Assembly: GCA_958298945.1 (NCBI GenBank) | Contig: OY282608.1 | Span: 72,774,806 to 72,838,805 of the forward strand | DNA from: Atherix ibis | Lineage: Eukaryota; Arthropoda; Insecta; Diptera; Athericidae | Direction of reading: 5' to 3' | Length of the DNA stretch: 64,000 nucleotides | Shown: piece after piece, positions 29,516 to 42,800 of the stretch | How the letters are laid out: each line of letters starts with the position of its first letter | Position numbering within the stretch: the first letter of the stretch is position 1 | Program-made: the position numbers and the translations under genes | Notes under the pieces: generated by a model | The model's database searches: none | What the model saw: only the letters and a program-made list of their open reading frames with translations | What the model was told of the DNA's origin: nothing

Positions 29516-30789
29516 CTAAAAAACCAACAAACCAACACGCCAACAAACCAAAAACCCAACAAACCAACAAACCAACAAACCAAAAAACCAACAAACGAAC
29601 AAACCAACAAACCAACAAACCAACAAACCAACAAACCAACAAACCAACAAACCAACAAACCAACAAACCAACAAGCCAACAAAGCAAAAAACAACAAGCC
29701 AACAAACCAACAAACCAACAAACCAAAAAACCAACAAACGAAGAAACCAACAAACCAACAAACCAACAAACCAACAAACCAATAAGTCAACAAACCAAAA
29801 AAACAACTAACCAACAAACCAACAAACCAACAAACCAACAAACCAACAAACCAACAAACCAACAAACCAACAAACCAACAAACCAACAAACCAACAAACC
29901 AACAAACCAACAAGCCAACAAACCAAAAAACCAACAAGCCAACAAACGAACAAACCAACAAACAAAGAAACCAACAAACCAACAAGCCAACAAGCCAACA
30001 AACCAACAAGCCAACAAACCAACAAACAAATAAACCAACAAACCAACAAACTAGCAAACAAACAAACCAACAAACCAACAAACCAACAAAACAACAAGCC
30101 AACAAACCAACAAACCAACAAACCAACAAACCAACAAACTAACAAACGAACAAACCAACAAACAAACAAACCAACAAACCAACACATCAACAAACCAACA
30201 AGCCAACAAACCAACAAGCCAACAAACGAACAAACCAACAAACGAACAAACCAACAAACTAACAAACCAACAAACGAACAAACCAACAAACCAACAAACC
30301 AACAAGCCAACGCACGAACAAACAAATAAACCAACAAACCAACAAACCAACAAACCAACATACCAACAAACCAACAAACGAACAAACAAATAAACCAACA
30401 ATCCAAAAAGCCAACAAACCAACAAACCAACAAACCAACAAACCAACAAACCAACAAACCAACAAACCAACAAGCCAACAAACCAACAAGCCAACAAACT
30501 AAAAAACCAACAAACCAACACGCCAACAAACCAAAAACCCAACAAACCAACAAACCAACAAACCAAAAAACCAACAAACGAACAAACCAACAAACCAACA
30601 AACCAACAAACCAACAAACCAACAAACCAACAAACCAACAAACCAACAAACCAACAAGCCAACAAAGCAAAAAACAACAAGCCAACAAACCAACAAACCA
30701 ACAAACCAAAAAACCAACAAACGAAGAAACCAACAAACCAACAAACCAACAAACCAACAAACCAATAAGTCAACAAACCAAAAAAACAA
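29516..30789. repeat. 983-base tandem pair with a copy 6.29 kb downstream
   Basis: The 15-copy landmark occurs at 29684 and 30667, 983 bases apart. The whole segment recurs at 35808-37081 (landmarks 35976 and 36959, offset 6292 for both). The same 983-base spacing appears a third time at 43334 and 44317. Confidence 0.8.
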
Positions 30790-31454
30790 CTAACCAACAA
30801 ACCAACAAACCAACAAACCAACAAACCAACAAACCAACAAACCAACAAACCAACAAACCAACAAACCAACAAACCAACAAACCAACTAACCAACAAACCA
30901 ACAAGCCAACAAACCAAAAAACCAACAAGCCAACAAACGAACAAACCAACAAACAAAGAAACCAACAAACCAACAAGCCAACAAGCCAACAAACCAACAA
31001 GCCAACAAACCAACAAACAAATAAACCAACAAACCAACAAACCAACAAACCAACAAACCAACAAACCAACAAACCAACAAGCCAACAAGCCAACAAACCA
31101 ACAAACCAACAAACCAACAAACCAACAAATCAACAAGCCAAAAAGCCAACAAGGCAACAAGCCAACAAACCAACAAGCCAACAAACGAACAAACGAACGA
31201 ACAAACAAACCAACAAACCAACAAACCAACAAACCAACAAACCAACAAACCAACAAACCAACAAACCAACAAACCAACAAACCAACAAACCAACAAACCA
31301 ACAAACCAACAAACCAACAAGCCAACAAACCAAAAAACCAACAAGCCAACAAACGAACAAACCAACAAACAAAGAAACCAACAAACCAACAAACCAACAA
31401 ACCAACAAACCAACAAACCAACAAGCCAACAAGCACACAAACCAAAAAACCAAC

Positions 31455-32410
31455 AAACGAACAAACTAGCAAACAAACAAACCAACAAACCAACAAAACA
31501 ACAAGCCAACAAACCAACAAACCAACAAACCAAAAAACCAACAAGCCAACAAACGAACAAACCAACAAACAAAGAAACCAACAAACCAACAAGCCAACAA
31601 GCCAACAAACCAACAAGCCAACAAACCAACAAACAAATAAACCAACAAACCAACAAACCAACAAACCAACAAACGAACAAACCAAGAAGCCAACAAACCA
31701 ACAAGCCAACAAACGAACAAACAAATAAAACAACAAACCAACAAACCAACAAACCAACATACCAACAAACCAACAATCGAACAAACAAATAAACCAACAA
31801 GCCAACAACCCAACAAACCAACAAACCAACAAACCAACAACCCAACAAACCAACAAACCAACAAACCAACAAACCAACAAACCAACAAACCAACAAACCA
31901 ACAAGCCAACAAGCACACAAACCAAAAAACCAACAAACGAACAAACTAGCAAACAAACAAACCAACAAACCAACAAAACAACAAGCCAACAAACCAACAA
32001 ACCAACAAACCAAAAAACCAACAAGCCAACAAACGAACAAACCAACAAACAAAGAAACCAACAAACCAACAAGCCAACAAGCCAACAAACCAACAAGCCA
32101 ACAAACCAACAAACGAACAAACCAACAAACCAACAAACCAACAAACCAACAAACGAACAAACCAAGAAGCCAACAAACCAACAAGCCAACAAACGAACAA
32201 ACAAATAAAACAACAAACCAACAAACCAACAAACCAACATACCAACAAACCAACAATCGAACAAACAAATAAACCAACAAGCCAACAAACCAACAAACCA
32301 ACAAACCAACAAACCAACAACCCAACAAACCAACAAACCAACAAACCAACAAACCAACAAGCCAACAAACCAACAAGCCAACAAACCAAAAAACCAACAA
32401 GCCAACAAAC
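31455..32410. repeat. 480-base (60-unit) tandem duplication, copy set 1
   Basis: CTAGC (T at 31467 and 31947) and the following 150 or so bases are repeated at exactly 480 bases. Differences include AAACAAAT versus AAACGAAC (31634 versus 32114) and AACAACCC versus AACAAACC (31805 versus 32285). The same pair structure appears at 37743 and 38223 and at 41837 and 42319. Confidence 0.8.
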
Positions 32411-34302
32411 GAACAAACCAACAAACAAAGAAACCAACAAACCAACAAGCCAACAAGCCAACAAACCAACAAGCCAACAAACCAACAAACAAATAAACCA
32501 ACAAACCAACAAACCAACAAACCAACAAACCAACAAACCAACAAACCAACAAGCCAACAAGCCAACAAACCAACAAACCAACAAACCAACAAACCAACAA
32601 ACCAACAAGCCAACAAAGCAAAAAACAACAAGCCAACAAACCAACAAACCAACAAACCAAAAAACCAACAAACGAAGAAACCAACAAACCAACAAACCAA
32701 CAAACCAACAAACCAATAAGTCAACAAACCAAAAAAACAACTAACCAACAAACCAACAAACCAACAAACCAACAAACCAACAAACCAACAAACCAACAAA
32801 CCAACAAACCAACAAACCAACAAACCAACAAACCAACAAACCAACAAACCAACAAACCAACAAGCCAACAAACCAAAAAACCAACAAGCCAACAAACGAA
32901 CAAACCAACAAACAAAGAAACCAACAAACCAACAAGCCAACAAGCCAACAAACCAACAAGCCAACAAACCAACAAACAAATAAACCAACAAACCAACAAA
33001 CCAACAAACCAACAAACCAACAAACCAACAAACCAACAAGCCAACAAGCCAACAAACCAACAAACCAACAAACCAACAAACCAACAAACCAACAAATCAA
33101 CAAGCCAAAAAGCCAACAAGGCAATAAGCCAACAAACCAACAATCCAACAAACGAACAAACGAACGAACAAACAAACCAACAAACCAACAAACCAACAAA
33201 CCAACAAACCAACAAACCAACAAACCAACAAACCAACAAACCAACAAACCAACAAACCAACAAACCAACAAACCAACAAACCAACAAGCCAACAAACCAA
33301 AAAACCAACAAGCCAACAAACGAACAAACCAACAAACAAAGAAACCAACAAACCAACAAACCAACATACCAACAAACCAACAAACGAACAAACAAATAAA
33401 CCAACAATCCAAAAAGCCAACAAACCAACAAACCAACAAACCAACAAACCAACAAACCAACAAACCAACAAACCAACAAGCCAACAAACCAACAAGCCAA
33501 CAAACTAAAAAACCAACAAACCAACACGCCAACAAACCAAAAACCCAACAAACCAACAAACCAACAAACCAAAAAACCAACAAACGAACAAACCAACAAA
33601 CCAACAAACCAACAAACCAACAAACCAACAAACCAACAAACCAACAAACCAACAAACCAACAAGCCAACAAAGCAAAAAACAACAAGCCAACAAACCAAC
33701 AAACCAACAAACCAAAAAACCAACAAACGAAGAAACCAACAAACCAACAAACCAACAAACCAACAAACCAATAAGTCAACAAACCAAAAAAACAACTAAC
33801 CAACAAACCAACAAACCAACAAACCAACAAACCAACAAACCAACAAACCAACAAACCAACAAACCAACAAACCAACAAACCAACAAACCAACAAACCAAC
33901 AAGCCAACAAACCAAAAAACCAACAAGCCAACAAACGAACAAACCAACAAACAAAGAAACCAACAAACCAACAAGCCAACAAGCCAACAAACCAACAAGC
34001 CAACAAACCAACAAACAAATAAACCAACAAACCAACAAACCAACAAACCAACAAACCAACAAACCAACAAACCAACAAGCCAACAAGCCAACAAACCAAC
34101 AAACCAACAAACCAACAAACCAACAAACCAACAAATCAACAAACCAACAAACCAACAAACCAACAAGCCAACAAACCAAAAAACCAACAAGCCAACAAAC
34201 GAACAAACCAACAAACAAAGAAACCAACAAACCAACAAACCAACAAACCAACAAACCAACAAACCAACAAGCCAACAAGCACACAAACCAAAAAACCAAC
34301 AA

Positions 34303-35902
34303 ACGAACAAACTAGCAAACAAACAAACCAACAAACCAACAAAACAACAAGCCAACAAACCAACAAACCAACAAACCAAAAAACCAACAAGCCAACAAAC
34401 GAACAAACCAACAAACAAAGAAACCAACAAACCAACAAGCCAACAAGCCAACAAACCAACAAGCCAACAAACCAACAAACAAATAAACCAACAAACCAAC
34501 AAACCAACAAACCAACAAACCAACAAACCAACAAACCAACAAGCCAACAAGCCAACAAACCAACAAACCAACAAACCAACAAACCAACAAACCAACAAAT
34601 CAACAAGCCAAAAAGCCAACAAGGCAACAAGCCAACAAACCAACAAGCCAACAAACGAACAAACGAACGAACAAACAAACCAACAAACCAACAAACCAAC
34701 AAACCAACAAACCAACAAACCAACAAACCAACAAACCAACAAACCAACAAACCAACAAACCAACAAATCAACAAGCCAAAAAGCCAACAAGGCAACAAGC
34801 CAACAAACCAACAAGCCAACAAACGAACAAACGAACGAACAAACAAACCAACAAACCAACAAACCAACAAACCAAAAAACCAACAAACCAACAAACCAAC
34901 AAACCAACAAACCAACAAACCAACAAACCAACAAACCAACAAACCAACAAACCAACAAGCCAACAAACCAAAAAACCAACAAGCCAACAAACGAACAAAC
35001 CAACAAACAAAGAAACCAACAAACCAACAAACCAACAAACCAACAAACCAACAAACCAACAAACCAACAAGCCAACAAGCACACAAACCAAAAAACCAAC
35101 AAACGAACAAACTAGCAAACAAACAAACCAACAAACCAACAAAACAACAAGCCAACAAACCAACAAACCAACAAACCAAAAAACCAACAAGCCAACAAAC
35201 GAACAAACCAACAAACAAAGAAACCAACAAACCAACAAGCCAACAAGCCAACAAACCAACAAGCCAACAAACCAACAAACAAATAAACCAACAAACCAAC
35301 AAACCAACAAACCAACAAACCAACAAACCAACAAACCAACAAGCCAACAAGCCAACAAACCAACAAACCAACAAACCAACAAACCAACAAACCAACAAAT
35401 CAACAAGCCAAAAAGCCAACAAGGCAACAAGCCAACAAACCAACAAGCCAACAAACGAACAAACGAACGAACAAACAAACCAACAAACCAACAAACCAAC
35501 AAACCAACAAACCAACAAACCAACAAACCAACAAACCAACAAACCAACAAACCAACAAACCAACAAATCAACAAGCCAAAAAGCCAACAAGGCAACAAGC
35601 CAACAAACCAACAAGCCAACAAACGAACAAACGAACGAACAAACAAACCAACAAACCAACAAACCAACAAACCAACAAACCAACAAATCAACAAGCCAAA
35701 AAGCCAACAAGGCAACAAGCCAAAAAGCCAACAAACCAACAAACCAACAAACCAACAAACCAACAAACCAACAAACCAACAAGCCAACAAACCGACAAGC
35801 CAACAAACTAAAAAACCAACAAACCAACACGCCAACAAACCAAAAACCCAACAAACCAACAAACCAACAAACCAAAAAACCAACAAACGAACAAACCAAC
35901 AA
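34303..35902. repeat. 800-base (100-unit) tandem duplication
   Basis: Landmarks pair at exactly 800 bases: CTAGC 34313 and 35113, CGAACGAAC 34664 and 35464, and CGAACGAAC 34832 and 35632. The segment 34312-34590 matches 35112-35390. The exact 100-unit length means no indel since duplication in the parts compared. Edges are approximate. Confidence 0.82.
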
Positions 35903-37730
35903 ACCAACAAACCAACAAACCAACAAACCAACAAACCAACAAACCAACAAACCAACAAACCAACAAGCCAACAAAGCAAAAAACAACAAGCCAACAAACC
36001 AACAAACCAACAAACCAAAAAACCAACAAACGAAGAAACCAACAAACCAACAAACCAACAAACCAACAAACCAATAAGTCAACAAACCAAAAAAACAACT
36101 AACCAACAAACCAACAAACCAACAAACCAACAAACCAACAAACCAACAAGCCAACAAGCACACAAACCAACAAACCAACAAACCAACAAACCAACAAACC
36201 AACAAGCCAACAGACCAAAAAACCAACAAGCCAACAAACGAACAAACCAACAAACAAAGAAACCAACAAACCAACAAGCCAACAAGCCAACAAACCAACA
36301 AGCCAACAAACCAACAAACAAATAAACCAACAAACCAACAAACTAGCAAACAAACAAACCAACAAACCAACAAACCAACAAAACAACAAGCCAACAAACC
36401 AACAAACCAACAAACCAACAAACCAACAAACTAACAAACGAACAAACCAACAAACAAACAAACCAACAAACCAACACATCAACAAACCAACAAGCCAACA
36501 AACCAACAAGCCAACAAACGAACAAACCAACAAACGAACAAACCAACAAACCAACAAACCAACAAACGAACAAACCAACAAACCAACAAACCAACAAGCC
36601 AACGCACGAACAAACAAATAAACCAACAAACCAACAAACCAACAAACCAACATACCAACAAACCAACAAACGAACAAACAAATAAACCAACAATCCAAAA
36701 AGCCAACAAACCAACAAACCAACAAACCAACAAACCAACAAACCAACAAACCAACAAACCAACAAGCCAACAAACCAACAAGCCAACAAACTAAAAAACC
36801 AACAAACCAACACGCCAACAAACCAAAAACCCAACAAACCAACAAACCAACAAACCAAAAAACCAACAAACGAACAAACCAACAAACCAACAAACCAACA
36901 AACCAACAAACCAACAAACCAACAAACCAACAAACCAACAAACCAACAAGCCAACAAAGCAAAAAACAACAAGCCAACAAACCAACAAACCAACAAACCA
37001 AAAAACCAACAAACGAAGAAACCAACAAACCAACAAACCAACAAACCAACAAACCAATAAGTCAACAAACCAAAAAAACAACTAACCAACAAACCAACAA
37101 ACCAACAAACCAACAAACCAACAAACCAACAAACCAACAAACCAACAAACCAACAAACCAACAAACCAACAAACCAACAAACCAACAAGCCAACAAACCA
37201 AAAAACCAACAAGCCAACAAACGAACAAACCAACAAACAAAGAAACCAACAAACCAACAAGCCAACAAGCCAACAAACCAACAAGCCAACAAACCAACAA
37301 ACAAATAAACCAACAAACCAACAAACCAACAAACCAACAAACCAACAAACCAACAAACCAACAAGCCAACAAGCCAACAAACCAACAAACCAACAAACCA
37401 ACAAACCAACAAATCAACAAGCCAAAAAGCCAACAAGGCAACAAGCCAACAAACCAACAAGCCAACAAACGAACAAACGAACGAACAAACAAACCAACAA
37501 ACCAACAAACCAACAAACCAACAAACCAACAAATCAACAAACCAACAAACCAACAAACCAACAAACCAACAAACCAACAAACCAACAAACCAACAAGCCA
37601 ACAAACCAAAAAACCAACAAGCCAACAAACGAACAAACCAACAAACAAAGAAACCAACAAACCAACAAACCAACAAACCAACAAACCAACAAACCAACAA
37701 GCCAACAAGCACACAAACCAAAAAACCAAC

Positions 37731-38700
37731 AAACGAACAAACTAGCAAACAAACAAACCAACAAACCAACAAAACAACAAGCCAACAAACCCACAAACCA
37801 ACAAACCAAAAAACCAACAAGCCAACAAACGAACAAACCAACAAACAAAGAAACCAACAAACCAACAAGCCAACAAGCCAACAAACCAACAAGCCAACAA
37901 ACCAACAAACAAACAAACCAACAAACCAACAAACCAACAAACCAACAAACGAACAAACCAAGAAGCCAACAAACCAACAAGCCAACAAACGAACAAACAA
38001 ATAAAACAACAAACCAACAAACCAACAAACCAACATACCAACAAACCAACAATCGAACAAACAAATAAACCAACAAGCCAACAAACCAACAAACCAACAA
38101 ACCAACAAACCAACAACCCAACAAACCAACAAACCAACAAACCAACAAACCAACAAACCAACAAACCAACAAACCAACAAGCCAACAAGCACACAAACCA
38201 AAAAACCAACAAACGAACAAACTAGCAAACAAACAAACCAACAAACCAACAAAACAACAAGCCAACAAACCAACAAACCAAAAAACCAACAAGCCAACAA
38301 ACGAACAAACCAACAAACAAAGAAACCAACAAACCAACAAGCCAACAAGCCAACAAACCAACAAGCCAACAAACCAACAAACGAACAAACCAACAAACCA
38401 ACAAACCAACAAACCAACAAACGAACAAACCAAGAAGCCAACAAACCAACAAGCCAACAAACGAACAAACAAATAAAACAACAAACCAACAAACCAACAA
38501 ACCAACATACCAACAAACCAACAATCGAACAAACAAATAAACCAACAAGCCAACAAACCAACAAACCAACAAACCAACAAACCAACAACCCAACAAACCA
38601 ACAAACCAACAAACCAACAAACCAACAAGCCAACAAACCAACAAGCCAACAAACCAAAAAACCAACAAGCCAACAAACGAACAAACCAACAAACAAAGAA
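37731..38700. repeat. 480-base tandem duplication, copy set 2
   Basis: CTAGC at 37743 and 38223 are 480 bases apart. The first member carries an AACCCACAAACC variant near 37790, and the second lacks one octamer near 38275. It lies 6,276 bases after set 1. Confidence 0.78.
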
Positions 38701-39979
38701 ACCAACAAACCAACAAGCCAACAAGCCAACAAACCAACAAGCCAACAAACCAACAAACAAATAAACTAACAAACCAACAAACCAACAAACCAACAAACCA
38801 ACAAACCAACAAACCAACAAGCCAACAAGCCAACAAACCAACAAACCAACAAACCAACAAACCAACAAACCAACAAGCCAACAAAGCAAAAAACAACAAG
38901 CCAACAAACCAACAAACCAACAAACCAAAAAACCAACAAACGAAGAAACCAACAAACCAACAAACCAACAAACCAACAAACCAATAAGTCAACAAACCAA
39001 AAAAACAACTAACCAACAAACCAACAAACCAACAAACCAACAAACCAACAAACCAACAAACCAACAAACCAACAAACCAACAAACCAACAAACCAACAAA
39101 CCAACAAACCAACAAGCCAACAAACCAAAAAACCAACAAGCCAACAAAAGAACAAACCAACAAACAAAGAAACCAACAAACCAACAAGCCAACAAGCCAA
39201 CAAACCAACAAGCCAATAAACCAACAAACAAATAAACCAACAAACCAACAAACCAACAAACCAACAAACCAACAAACCAACAAACCAACAAGCCAACAAG
39301 CCAACAAACCAACAAACCAACAAACCAACAAACCAACAAACCAACAAATCAACAAGCCAAAAAGCCAACAAGGCAACAAGCCAACAAACCAACAAGCCAA
39401 CAAACGAACAAACGAACGAACAAACAAACCAACAAACCAACAAACCAACAAACCAACAAACCAACAAACCAACAAACCAACAAACCAACAAACCAACAAA
39501 CCAACAAACCAACAAACCAACAAACCAACAAACCAACAAACCAACAAGCCAACAAACCAAAAAACCAACAAGCCAACAAACGAACAAACCAACAAACAAA
39601 GAAACCAACAAACCAACGAACCAACAAACCAACAAACCAACAAACCAACAAGCCAACAAGCACACAAACCAAAAAACCAACAAACGAACAAACTAGCAAA
39701 CAAACAAACCAACAAACCAACAAAACAACAAGCCAACAAACCAACAAACCAACAAACCAAAAAACCAACAAGCCAACAAACGAACAAACCAACAAACAAA
39801 GAAACCAACAAACCAACAAGCCAACAAGCCAACAAACCAACAAGCCAACAAACCAACAAACAAATAAACCAACAAACCAACAAACCAACAAACCAACAAA
39901 CCAACAAACCAACAAACCAACAAGCCAACAAGCCAACAAACCAACAAACCAACAAACCAACAAACCAACAAACCAACAA

Positions 39980-40480
39980 ATCAACAAGCCAAAAAGCCAA
40001 CAAGGCAACAAGCCAACAAACCAACAAGCCAACAAACGAACAAACGAACGAACAAACAAACCAACAAACCAACAAACCAACAAACCAACAAACCAACAAA
40101 CCAACAAACCAACAAACCAACAAACCAACAAACCAACAAACCAACAAGCCAAAAAGCCAACAAGGCAACAAGCCAACAAACCAACAAGCCAACAAACGAA
40201 CAAACGAACGAACAAACAAACCAACAAACCAACAAACCAACAAACCAACAAACCAACAAATCAACAAGCCAAAAAGCCAACAAGGCAACAAGCCAACAAA
40301 CCAACAAGCCAACAAACGAACAAACGAACGAACAAACAAACCAACAAACCAACAAACCAACAAACCAACAAACCAACAAACCAACAAACCAACAAACCAA
40401 CAAACGAACAAACCAACAAACAAAGAAACCAACAAACCAACAAGCCAACAAGCCAACAAACGAACAAACGAACGAACAAA
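39980..40480. repeat. Local array of CGAACGAAC modules, paired with 47030-47530
   Basis: Four modules at 40045, 40205, 40325 and 40469 have spacings 160, 120 and 144. A second cluster at 47099, 47243, 47363 and 47515 has spacings 144, 120 and 152, and offsets from the first of 7054, 7038, 7038 and 7046. The cluster was therefore duplicated as a unit and later gained or lost octamers. Confidence 0.78.
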
Positions 40481-41824
40481 CAAACCAACAAACCAACAAA
40501 CCAACAAACTAGCAAACAAACAAACCAACAAACCAACAAAACAACAAGCCAACAAACCAACAAACCAACAAACCAAAAAACCAACAAGCCAACAAACGAA
40601 CAAACCAACAAACAAAGAAACCAACAAACCAACAAGCCAACAAGCCAACAAACCAACAAGCCAACAAACCAACAAACGAACAAACCAACAAACGAACAAA
40701 CCAACAAACCAACAAACCAACAAACGAACAAACCAACAAACCAACAAACCAACAAGCCAACGCACGAACAAACAAATAAACCAACAAACCAACAAACCAA
40801 CAAACCAACATACCAACAAACCAACAAACGAACAAACAAATAAACCAACAAGCCAAAAAGCCAACAAACCAACAAACCAACAAACCAACAAACCAACAAA
40901 CCAACAAACCAACAAACCAACAAGCCAACAAACCGACAAGCCAACAAACTAAAAAACCAACAAACCAACACGCCAACAAACCAAAAACCCAACAAACCAA
41001 CAAACCAACAAACCAAAAAACCAACAAACGAACAAACCAACAAACCAACAAACCAACAAACCAACAAACCAACAAACCAACAAACCAACAAACCAACAAA
41101 CCAACAAGCCAACAAAGCAAAAAACAACAAGCCAACAAACCAACAAACCAACAAACCAAAAAACCAACAAACGAAGAAACCAACAAACCAACAAACCAAC
41201 AAACCAACAAACCAATAAGTCAACAAACCAAAAAAACAACTAACCAACAAACCAACAAACCAACAAACCAACAAACCAACAAACCAACAAACCAACAAAC
41301 CAACAAACCAACAAACCAACAAACCAACAAACCAACAAACCAACAAACCAACAAGCCAACAAACCAAAAAACCAACAAGCCAACAAACGAACAAACCAAC
41401 AAACAAAGAAACCAACAAACCAACAAGCCAACAAGCCAACAAACCAACAAGCCAACAAACCAACAAACAAATAAACCAACAAACCAACAAACTAGCAAAC
41501 AAACAAACCAACAAACCAACAAACCAACAAAACAACAAGCCAACAAACCAACAAACCAACAAACCAACAAACCAACAAACTAACAAACGAACAAACCAAC
41601 AAACAAACAAACCAACAAACCAACAAACCAACAAACCAACAAACCAACAAACCAACAAACCAACAAACCAACAAACCAACAAACCAACAAGCCAACAAAC
41701 CAAAAAACCAACAAGCCAACAAACGAACAAACCAACAAACAAAGAAACCAACAAACCAACAAACCAACAAACCAACAAACCAACAAACCAACAAGCCAAC
41801 AAGCACACAAACCAAAAAACCAAC

Positions 41825-42800
41825 AAACGAACAAACTAGCAAACAAACAAACCAACAAACCAACAAAACAACAAGCCAACAAACCAACAAACCAACAAAC
41901 CAAAAAACCAACAAGCCAACAAACGAACAAACCAACAAACAAAGAAACCAACAAACCAACAAGCCAACAAGCCAACAAACCAACAAGCCAACAAACCAAC
42001 AAACAAATAAACCAACAAACCAACAAACCAACAAACCAACAAACGAACAAACCAAGAAGCCAACAAACCAACAAGCCAACAAACGAACAAATAAATAAAA
42101 CAACAAACCAACAAACCAACAAACCAACATACCAACAAACCAACAATCGAACAAACAAATAAACCAACAAGCCAACAAACCAACAAACCAACAAACCAAC
42201 AAACCAACAACCCAACAAACCAACAAACCAACAAACCAACAAACCAACAAACCAACAAACCAACAAACCAACAAGCCAACAAGCACACAAACCAAAAAAA
42301 CCAACAAACGAACAAACTAGCAAACAAACAAACCAACAAACCAACAAAACAACAAGCCAACAAACCAACAAACCAACAAACCAAAAAACCAACAAGCCAA
42401 CAAACGAACAAACCAACAAACAAAGAAACCAACAAACCAACAAGCCAACAAGCCAACAAACCAACAAGCCAACAAACCAACAAACGAACAAACCAACAAA
42501 CCAACAAAAAAACAAACCAACAAAACAACAAACTAACAAACCAACAAACCAACAAACTAATAAACCAACAAGCCAACAAACGAACAAACCAACAAACCAA
42601 TAAACTAACAAACCAACAAACCAACAAACCAACAAACCAAACAAACACACAAACCAACAAACCAACAAACCAACAAGCCAACAAGCCAACAAACCAAAAA
42701 ACCAACAAACGAACAAACTAGCAAACAAACAAACCAACAAACCAACAAACCAACAAAACAACAAGCCAACAAACCAACAAACCAACAAACCAACAAACCA
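41825..42800. repeat. 480-base tandem duplication, copy set 3, with a phase slip
   Basis: CTAGC at 41837 and 42319 are 482 bases apart rather than 480, because of extra bases that include an added A in the run near 42293-42300. It lies 4,094 bases after set 2. Confidence 0.75.
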
